This document shows, piece after piece, positions 57,277 to 64,000 of a stretch of DNA of 64,000 nt. Origin of the DNA: Hymenobacter radiodurans (GTDB taxonomy: Bacteria; Bacteroidota; Bacteroidia; Cytophagales; Hymenobacteraceae); assembly GCF_004355185.1 (NCBI RefSeq), contig NZ_CP037921.1:1-64000 (forward strand). The letters run 5' to 3'. A model generated the notes under the pieces. It was given only the letters and a program-made list of their open reading frames with translations. It was not told where the DNA came from and searched no databases. The translations under genes and the position numbers were made by a program. Within the stretch, counting starts at the first letter, position 1. Every line of letters starts with the position of its first letter.

Positions 57277-60200
57277 TTACAAGCTACTGGGAGCAGTGGG
57301 TGGGGCTGACGGAGGCAGCGTAATCGCATCCACACGCTTGTCGCGAATGAGCTTGTTCAGGGCCGGCAGATCCTGCTCCCGGATCATTTTGAACTGATTG
57401 AGCTGCTGATTAATCTGCTCCGTCACTTCCTTCTTGAAGGCCACGGCCTGCTCGGTGGGCCGGTAGTCGCCGGTGCTGGCCTGCCCGACCAGGGCCGCTA
57501 GTTTGTTGTTCAAGCGGATAGGAAAGTTCAGGGGGTCCTGGCCGCTCTTGTTCTTGGTTTGATAGAGCGCCTCCTCAATCTGGGTGATTTTCTTGTCAAT
57601 GGCCGCGGCCGATTCCACGATATCCTTGGCATTGGCTTGATCCTTCAACGGGCCGGTAATGGCAGTAAGCTGCCCGCGCAGGGTACGGATATCGCGAATG
57701 GCATTGTGGGTTTCGGTGAGCTTCTGCTGCACTTCCTGCAGAAAGGTAAACTGCGCCTGCAGATCCTCCGGGGTGGCTTTACTGCGCGGGTCAGGCAATA
57801 CTTTAAAGGTCGCTTCCTGCGTTTCCTGGTTGAGCGTCAGGCGGGCTGTGTAGGTGCCCGGCACGGCCCTAGGCCCCTGCGTGCCGCCCCCCACAGAATA
57901 AGCCCTTCAAACTGGCTTGCATCGGGGTAGCTTAAATCCCAAACGTAGCGGTTCAGGCCCTTACGAGTAGGCAGCAGCTCCCGTTTTACCTTGGCTTTTT
58001 CGGCCTTCGTCAAATTTTTGCCCCCCAGCTCCCGCTCCGTGTTCGTGAACGTGCGAATACGCTTGCCGCTCGCATCCAGGATTTCCAGCTTCACCTGGCT
58101 GGTCGAATCCAGCTTTTGGGCGAAGTAATAGTGTAGCATGACCCCACCCGGATGGTTTTGGCCCGCAGTTTTAGGTATCGTGGGGGTGCCGCGTCCCTCC
58201 ATCTTATAGCTCGCGGCCGGCGTGTAGAGATGAAACTTGCTGGCGGCCACCGGCGCACTCAGCTGGTGCAGGGGGTAAGGTCGTCGAGCAGCCAGAACCC
58301 GCGGCCCTGCGTGGCGGCAATGAGGTTGTCGTTTTTAATCGTGAGGTCCGTGATGGAAACCGGGGGCAGATTGAGCTGCAACGGCTGCCACTGCTGCCCG
58401 TCAGTAAAGGAGACGTACAAGCCGTATTCGGTGCCCGCGTAAAGCAGCCCGGCGCGCTTGGGGTCGGCGCGCACCACGCGGGTGAAATGCGTGTCGGGAA
58501 TGCCGGCGGTGATTTTTGTCCACGTCTTACCGTAGTCGGTGGTCTTGTACAGGTAAGGCCGAAAGTCGCCGGATTTGTACATAGTAGCCGCTACGTAGGC
58601 GGCGCCTTTCGTGGTGGGGTGGGCGTCGATGCTGTTAATCTGAATCCAATCGGGCATGCCTTTGGGCTGCACTTTCGTCCAGGTTTTGCCCTGGTCGCGA
58701 GTTATGTGCAACAGTCCGTCGTCGGAGCCTGTCCAAATTACGCCTTGCTCTATCGGCGATTCCGCGATGGCGAAGATGGTTCCGTAGTATTCCACGGCCG
58801 TATTGTCCTTGGTAATAGGTCCACCCGAGGGTCCCAGGGTTTTGGGGTCATTGCGGGTCAGATCCGGGCTGAGTATTTCCCACGACTGCCCTTGGTTGGT
58901 TGTGGCGTGCAAATGGTTGGAGCCCGCGTAAAGCTTTTTGGGGTCATGGGGGGAAAACAGCAGGGGAAAATTCCACTGGAACCGGTATTTCATGCCCTCC
59001 GCGCCGTGGCCCATGGGGTTATCGGGCCATACGTCAATGGTGCGTTCCTGCTGGGTGCTATGATCTACGCGGGAAAGAAAACCGTCGTAGCTGCCCCCGT
59101 ACACGATATCAGGGTTGCGCGGGTCGACAGCGATGTGGGCGCTTTCGCCCCCGGCCGTCGGCTCCCAGTCGCGCTCCTCGATGCTGCGGCCCGCCGTGCG
59201 GTGCGGAATGCGTACGGTCGAGTTGTCCTGCTGGGCCCCGTAGATGCGGTAGGGGAAATGGTTGTCGGTAACCACGCGGTAAAACTGGCCCGTGGGCTGG
59301 TTGTGGTACGTGGTCCAGTTCAGGCCCCCGTCGGTGCTCACCTGGGCGCCGCCGTCGTCGGCCATGACCATGCGGTTAGGATTCTCGGGGGCAATCCACA
59401 GATCGTGGTGGTCGCCGTGGGGCGCATCCGCGGCCTGGAAGGTGCGCCCCCCGTCCTTGCTTTTGTGGTAGGACACGTTCAGCACGTACATCACGTCCGC
59501 GTCCTTGGGGTCGGCATAAATGCGGGTATAGTACCAGGCCCGCTGGCGCAGGTTGCGGTCATCGGAAAGCTTCTGCCAGTGCTTGCCCCCATCGTCGGAG
59601 CGAAATAAGCCCCCCTTTTCCGCTTCCACCAAGGCCCACACCCGGCTAGAGTTCACCGGCGACACGGCCACGCCGATGATGCCTAAGGTGCCCGTCGGCA
59701 AGCCTTCGCTGCGGGAGATATCCTGCCAGGTGTCGCCCCCATCGGTGCTTTTCCACAGGCCCGAGCCCGGCCCGCCCGAGGAGAAGCTGTAGGGGGTGCG
59801 CCGCACATTCCAGGTGCTGGCGTACAAAATGCGCGGGTTGCTAGGGTCCAGAATCAAGTCGACGGCGCCCGCGTCTGGGTTAGCAAACAGCACGCGCTCC
59901 CACTTCTTGCCGCCGTCTTGGGAGCGGTACACGCCGCGCATTTCGCTGGGCGCGTACAAATCGCCCATGGCTGCTACATACACCAGATCCGGGTTTTTGG
60001 GGTGAACGCGAATGCGGCCGATATGACGCGAATCCTTGAGGCCGACGTTCACCCAGGTCTGGCCCGCGTCCTGCGACTTCCACACCCCAAAGCCCGACGA
60101 CACGTTGCCGCGCACCGTTTGCTCGCCCTCGCCGGCGTACAGCACGTTCGGGTCCGATTCGCTGACGGCTACGGCCCCGATGGAGCCGCCAAAGTAGCGG

Positions 60201-60505
60201 TCGGAGATGTTTTCCCAGGTGCCGCCGCCATCGGTGGTGCGCCACACGCCGCCCCCGGCCGTGCCCATGTAGTACAGGTTGGGGTTGCCGGGCACGCCCG
60301 TCGCCGTGCCCGCCCGTCCGCCGCGGTAGGGGCCAATGGAGCGCCACCGCAGTCCATTGTACAAGGTGGTGTCATAGACTGCGGTGGTGCCTTGGGGGGC
60401 TTTCTTTCGCTTGGCGCGCTGCTGGGCTTCGGCAGGGGCTGGGAGCAGCAGCAGACCAAACAACCCGCCAAGCAAAGCGGCATTCAGGGGTAGGGGAAGT
60501 TTCAT
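57277..60505 (-). CDS. Large exported BNR/sortilin-like beta-propeller protein, two frame breaks
   Basis: Start ATG 60505: a signal peptide (FGLLLLPAPAEA-QQ) precedes repeated Asp-box motifs: KSQDAGQTWVNV, RSQDGGKKWERV, KSTDGGDTWQDI, RSDDGGKHWQKL, KSKDGGRTF, STDGGLNW. The last third is a separate helical and beta region. Two breaks, at 58271-58275 (five G) and 57887-57892 (six C), each need one more base; the joined protein is 1076 residues, the length of this sortilin/VPS10-like family. In Bacteroidetes and Acidobacteria such proteins are exported, but no reaction has been shown. An alternative is a sialidase-like enzyme, but the catalytic Asp-Arg set was not seen. Confidence 0.8.
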
Positions 60506-60708
60506 AGGCAAAAGAAAAGAATAGCAAGGGGTGAGTACCGAGAGTCGACGCGCCAACCTGCCGGGGGAAGTTTCCATCCAGTCAACTGCCTCTAAGGTAA
60601 TAAGCTTCGCTTCTAAATCAGCCGGGAAGGTGCCGGCCACTAGGACGCGCTGGTTCAAGGTCCGGGGTACTCCTGCTTGCCCCCACGCCGGCGAACCGAG
60701 CGGAGGGG

Positions 60709-61880
60709 TTAGCTCCCTGCTTTTTCTACGCGAACCTGGGCTAGGTAAGCGGCCACGCCCACCGCCATGACCGCGGCCACGCCGAAAGGCAGCGCCACCC
60801 CGCCCCACTGCCAGAGCAGGCCCGCCCCGGCACTCGCGCCTAAGGCAGCCAGGCTGCTCAGCCCGCCCAACGTGCCCAGGGCCGCGCCGGTGTCCCGCGG
60901 GGCACACAGGGTGCTGACCCAGGCTTTACTCACCCCTCGGTGGCGGCGGCGTACACGCCGTAGAGTACGAACAGGGCCCCAAACGTCCACCGGTCGTGGG
61001 CCAGCGCGACCCCGCCATACACCCCGGCAAACACCACGAAGCCCATCACCAGCAAGCGCCGCGGCCCCCACCGATCGGCCACATGGCCTAAGGGCCAGGC
61101 GCAGAGCGCGTAGGTGAGGTTGTAGAGAACATACAGCCCAATAACCGTGGGAGCGGGGAGGCCCCGCGCTTGCGCCACCAGCAATAAAAAGGCATCCGAG
61201 CTGTTGAATAGGGCAAATACCAGCAGCCCCCCGACGACGCGTCGATACGCGGGCGGGGCCTGCCGCCAGTAGCGGAACGCCACCCAAAAAGGCACGACCG
61301 GACGCCCCGAGGGCACGGCCCGTCCCTCGCGCAAGCCGAAAGCGAGAAGGACTGCCACTGCCCCCGGCAGGAGGGCCCACAGAAACAGCGACCGGTACTG
61401 CCCCGGATACGCCGCCAGCCACCCAAGGGCCGCCAGCGGCCCCAACACGGCGCCCACCGTATCCAGGGACCGGTGAAATCCGAACACCTTGCCCCGATTC
61501 GCGGGGGTGGCTTCGTGCGCGAGCAGGGCATCGCGGGCCCCGGTACGCAAGCCCTTCCCGAGCCGGTCCACGGTGCGGACCAGCAGCACCCCAGTCGGGG
61601 TAGTCAGCCACGCTAACAGGGGCTTTGACAGGGCGCTCAGGCCATAGCCCCACTGCACAAACGGCACCCGTCGGCCCAGGCGGTCGGACCACTGCCCGAA
61701 GTACCCTTTGCTCAGGCCGGCCACGGCTTCCGCCATGCCTTCGAGCAGCCCGATGTACAAGACCGAGAAGCCAATAGATTGCAAATACAAGGGCATCACG
61801 GGGTAGAGCATCTCACTGGCCAGGTCGGTGAACAGGCTGATAAGCGAGAGCAGCCAGACGGCGCGGGTCACGAATCGCAT
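60709..61880 (-). CDS. MFS transporter, one frame break
   Basis: Start ATG 61880 (MRFVTRAVWLLSLISLFTD), about 12 membrane helices. MFS motif A-like loop: GYFGQWSDRLGRRVPFV between helices 2 and 3; GKGLRTGARDALLA is the motif following helix 4. The frame ends at YAAATEG because the run CCCC at 60933-60936 lacks one base; VSKAWVSTLCAPRDTGAALGTLGG then continues, giving 390 residues. This resembles drug/arsenite-class or sugar-efflux MFS proteins; the substrate is unknown. It runs in the same direction as the BNR gene downstream and the TonB receptor upstream. Confidence 0.8.
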
Positions 61881-61994
61881 GGGGCAGCGGAGAAGGTCTA
61901 GATTAGAACCATAAGGTAAGCCGGATGGCAAGACTTTGGCTACCAGCGTTGGTAGCAGGAGTAGTGTTATCAGGGATTACCCACCCATAAACAA

Positions 61995-62024
61995 CGCGCT
62001 AACCTTGAATAGGCGGCTAGCGCG
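61995..62024 (-). terminator. Hairpin terminator of the TonB receptor gene
   Basis: CGCGCTA (61995-62001) pairs with TAGCGCG (62018-62024), with two more G-C pairs inside; on the minus strand it begins 34 bases after the stop at 62058 and continues into TTGTTTA. Confidence 0.45.
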
Positions 62025-62057
62025 CTTTCCAGGCGCAGGTTGGAAACCCTGACTAAA

Positions 62058-64000
62058 CTACTGAGTGAAGCGCAGCGCCAGCACCAGGTTGCGGCCGGGA
62101 GCACTGATGCCGGAAGCGAACTGCCGGTAGCTCTGGTCCAGCAGATTCTCGACGGCCGCCTGCACCGTCCAGCGCGGGGTGAGGCGGTAGTCGGTGCGCA
62201 CCGTTACCGTGTACCAGCCGAGCGCGCCCGCGGGCGTGGCCTGCTCCAGGTTGTCTTCGCCCGAGGGGCTAAACTCACTCGGGCGCTTGCGGCCATTACA
62301 TAACACCGATGCTTCCCCCGTGAAAGCGCGGCGGCGGTAAATAATTGCCCCCCGGCCGTACAGGGGCGGAATGTGGTCGAGCGGAGCGCGCCGCGTGAGG
62401 TCGCGCCCTTTCGTGTACGTGAGGCTGCCTTGCATCGACCACCCGCCTAGCTGGGCCTGGGCACGGGCACTGAGTCCGTAGATACGCGCCCGACCCGTAT
62501 TGGTCGTGGCGACGGTCGTGTAGGTCTGCCCGTTGAATTCCACGGTTGCGGCCCCGCTGGGGGTAGCGTAGGGCTGCACGGTCAGGGCGTCGTGCAGCTG
62601 GGTATAGAAACTCGTCAGGGCGACGTGCAATTGGTTCTCGAGCGTGTGCGACAGCTCTACTTCCGCCGTACGGACGCGCTCGGGCCGCAGGGCGGGGTTC
62701 GGCAGGAGCAAGGTGCCATTATTCTGCTCGAAGGTCTTCCCGGCGTCATCCACGTTGGGATTGCGAAAAGCGGTGCCGACCAGCCCGGTGGCGCGGAACC
62801 CTCCCCGCAACTGCGCCACCAGCCCTAGACTGCCATCAAGCGAGGCCGAGGACTGCCGGAGGTGGCGGACGGCGGTCTGAAAGAAGCGCGGATCGAACTC
62901 GCCGCGCAGCCGCACGGTGCTCACGCGCAGCCCCGTGGAAAGGCGGAAGATGGGCGTCAGCGGCCAGCGGTGCGTGGCATATACACCGGTGGTGGCGTAG
63001 GTAGCCCCGTGGGGGTAGCGCGTGACTATGGCCTGCCATTGCCCGGTGCTGACGTTCCGGCCGGTACCCGTGCTACGCACCCGGTTATGCGTAACCTCCG
63101 CCCCGTAACGCAACTGGTGGTGGCCCAGGGTTTTCTGCAGATCCCAGTTCGCTGACCATACCCGGACCTGCTCCCGGTTCTCCTGCCGCAGCTCCTGGCC
63201 AAAGTCGCGCACGAGGCGGCTTTCGGCCAGGAGTTGCAGGGCCGGCGTGAAAGTTAGCGCATCAAAAAAGCGCGTCGGGTGGCTGTATTGAACCTGATAG
63301 CTGGCCAGCAGCCGGCGCTGCGGGCCGTAGTTCCACTCCGCATAGCGTGGCAAGCCGTTGGCACGCACTACCTGGAGGCGGTCGTAGCGCGGCACAGTGG
63401 TGGTCGTCGAGTACTGCAGGTTCAGCAGATGCTGCTGCTGGGGGGTGGGCCGGAACACGACCTTCTGCAGCACGTCGAGTTGACTGTACCCCGAGTCGCG
63501 CTGCCGGTGAGGATCTGCGTTCACGAGTACACTATCCCGCTGGCCCAAGCGCCGCACGTAAAAAGGCTTGTCGCCAAAGCCCGGAAAGGAGGCGTAATCG
63601 CGGCGTCCCTTGCGCAGGTCGTCAAAGTCGGTGGCGGTCACGCTGGTCAGCAGCGCCAGGCGCTGCCAGCCCAGGCTTACATCCGCGTGCGCGGTCTTCT
63701 CCCGAGCGGCCGTAGCATATCGTAGTAGACTGGTGGTCCGCGCCACGGGCGCGGCGGCGCTGCTGTCCGCTAGCTGGGGCTGCTTGGTGTGCAGGCTGAT
63801 GACCCCGCCCAAGGCATCGGACCCGTAGGGCACGGCCCCCGCGCCGCTGAGTATTTCCACCCGCTCGAGCACGTTGGCGTCAATGCCCAGCACATTTTGC
63901 AGGTGGCCGCCGCGAAAAATGGCATTGTTCAGCCGCACCCCATCGACGACCAGCAGCACCTTGTTGGCTTCAAAGCCTCGCAACACCGGGCTCCCCCCCC
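62058..64000 (-). CDS. TonB-dependent receptor, haem/siderophore type, 5' end outside the window
   Basis: Over 645 residues visible; the frame is open at the right edge (the run of eight C there reads as Gly codons). The plug pattern GGSPVLRGFEANKVLLVVDGVRLNNAIFRGGHLQNVL and the ILSGAGAVPYGSDALGGVI segment are complete. The barrel ends LVLALRFTQ, with the penultimate signature AAVENLLDQSYRQFASGISAPGRN. Plug residues resemble those of haemoglobin/transferrin-type receptors (HmuR/TbpA group) rather than FecA. It would take up haem or a chelate with TonB energy. Its terminator hairpin lies downstream. Confidence 0.88.
   Translation of the reverse strand, partial: GGSPVLRGFEANKVLLVVDGVRLNNAIFRGGHLQNVLGIDANVLERVEILSGAGAVPYGSDALGGVISLHTKQPQLADSSAAAPVARTTSLLRYATAAREKTAHADVSLGWQRLALLTSVTATDFDDLRKGRRDYASFPGFGDKPFYVRRLGQRDSVLVNADPHRQRDSGYSQLDVLQKVVFRPTPQQQHLLNLQYSTTTTVPRYDRLQVVRANGLPRYAEWNYGPQRRLLASYQVQYSHPTRFFDALTFTPALQLLAESRLVRDFGQELRQENREQVRVWSANWDLQKTLGHHQLRYGAEVTHNRVRSTGTGRNVSTGQWQAIVTRYPHGATYATTGVYATHRWPLTPIFRLSTGLRVSTVRLRGEFDPRFFQTAVRHLRQSSASLDGSLGLVAQLRGGFRATGLVGTAFRNPNVDDAGKTFEQNNGTLLLPNPALRPERVRTAEVELSHTLENQLHVALTSFYTQLHDALTVQPYATPSGAATVEFNGQTYTTVATTNTGRARIYGLSARAQAQLGGWSMQGSLTYTKGRDLTRRAPLDHIPPLYGRGAIIYRRRAFTGEASVLCNGRKRPSEFSPSGEDNLEQATPAGALGWYTVTVRTDYRLTPRWTVQAAVENLLDQSYRQFASGISAPGRNLVLALRFTQ

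Overview
The window looks like part of a large conjugative plasmid from a high-GC Bacteroidetes of the Hymenobacter type. Three things support this: GC-rich codon use dominated by GCC, CTG and GGC; Bacteroidetes-style promoters with a TAnnTTTG -7 element and few Shine-Dalgarno sites; and a transfer gene set of the Bacteroidetes traA-traN type. An iteron origin with a Rep_3-type initiator, a parA/parB pair, a MobC/relaxase pair, a VirD4 coupling protein and a type IV secretion operon argue for a plasmid rather than a chromosome. Species and replicon are inferences.

Layout. 1-8 kb: tail of a DUF4396 membrane protein, a FecA-like TonB receptor, ferritin, and an exported redox/porin group (di-heme cytochrome, Rieske protein, OprP-like porin) behind a DtxR-like palindrome. 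8-24 kb: a metal-resistance island with DUF6660, a CzcA-CzcC fusion, CzcB, YnfA, a Fur-family regulator, a NicO-like permease, a Zn/Cd P-type ATPase, two CDF exporters, DUF305 and DUF3703. It ends with an opposing arsR-merTP-GDCCVxC-cadD operon. 24-31 kb (minus strand): mobilisation module with toprim protein, DUF3945, HTH, VirD4, relaxase and MobC. 31-43 kb (plus strand): traA/B, traE-F-G, three tandem TraI-like proteins, traJ, traK, traM, traN and two tiny membrane proteins. 43-48 kb: parA/parB, a 1.5 kb origin region with nine direct and two inverted iterons, and rep. 48-64 kb: cargo with two damaged YhcG/DUF1016 genes, an M16 peptidase of foreign codon use, an acyltransferase, an NmrA-like protein, a large BNR-repeat protein, an MFS transporter and a haem-type TonB receptor running off the end.

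How it fits together: P-type ATPase, CDF, CadD and MerTP proteins handle metal at the inner membrane, CzcCBA exports across the envelope, and Fur-type and ArsR-type regulators with nearby palindromes probably sense the metals. The tra/mob genes would make the island self-transmissible. Two TonB receptors, ferritin and the redox cluster point to iron or haem handling.

A major caveat on quality: eight genes are broken by twelve apparent -1 shifts, every one explained by one missing base in a run of C or G. In each gene the restored length is a whole number of codons. I read these as sequence errors, not pseudogenes, and annotate the genes across the breaks.
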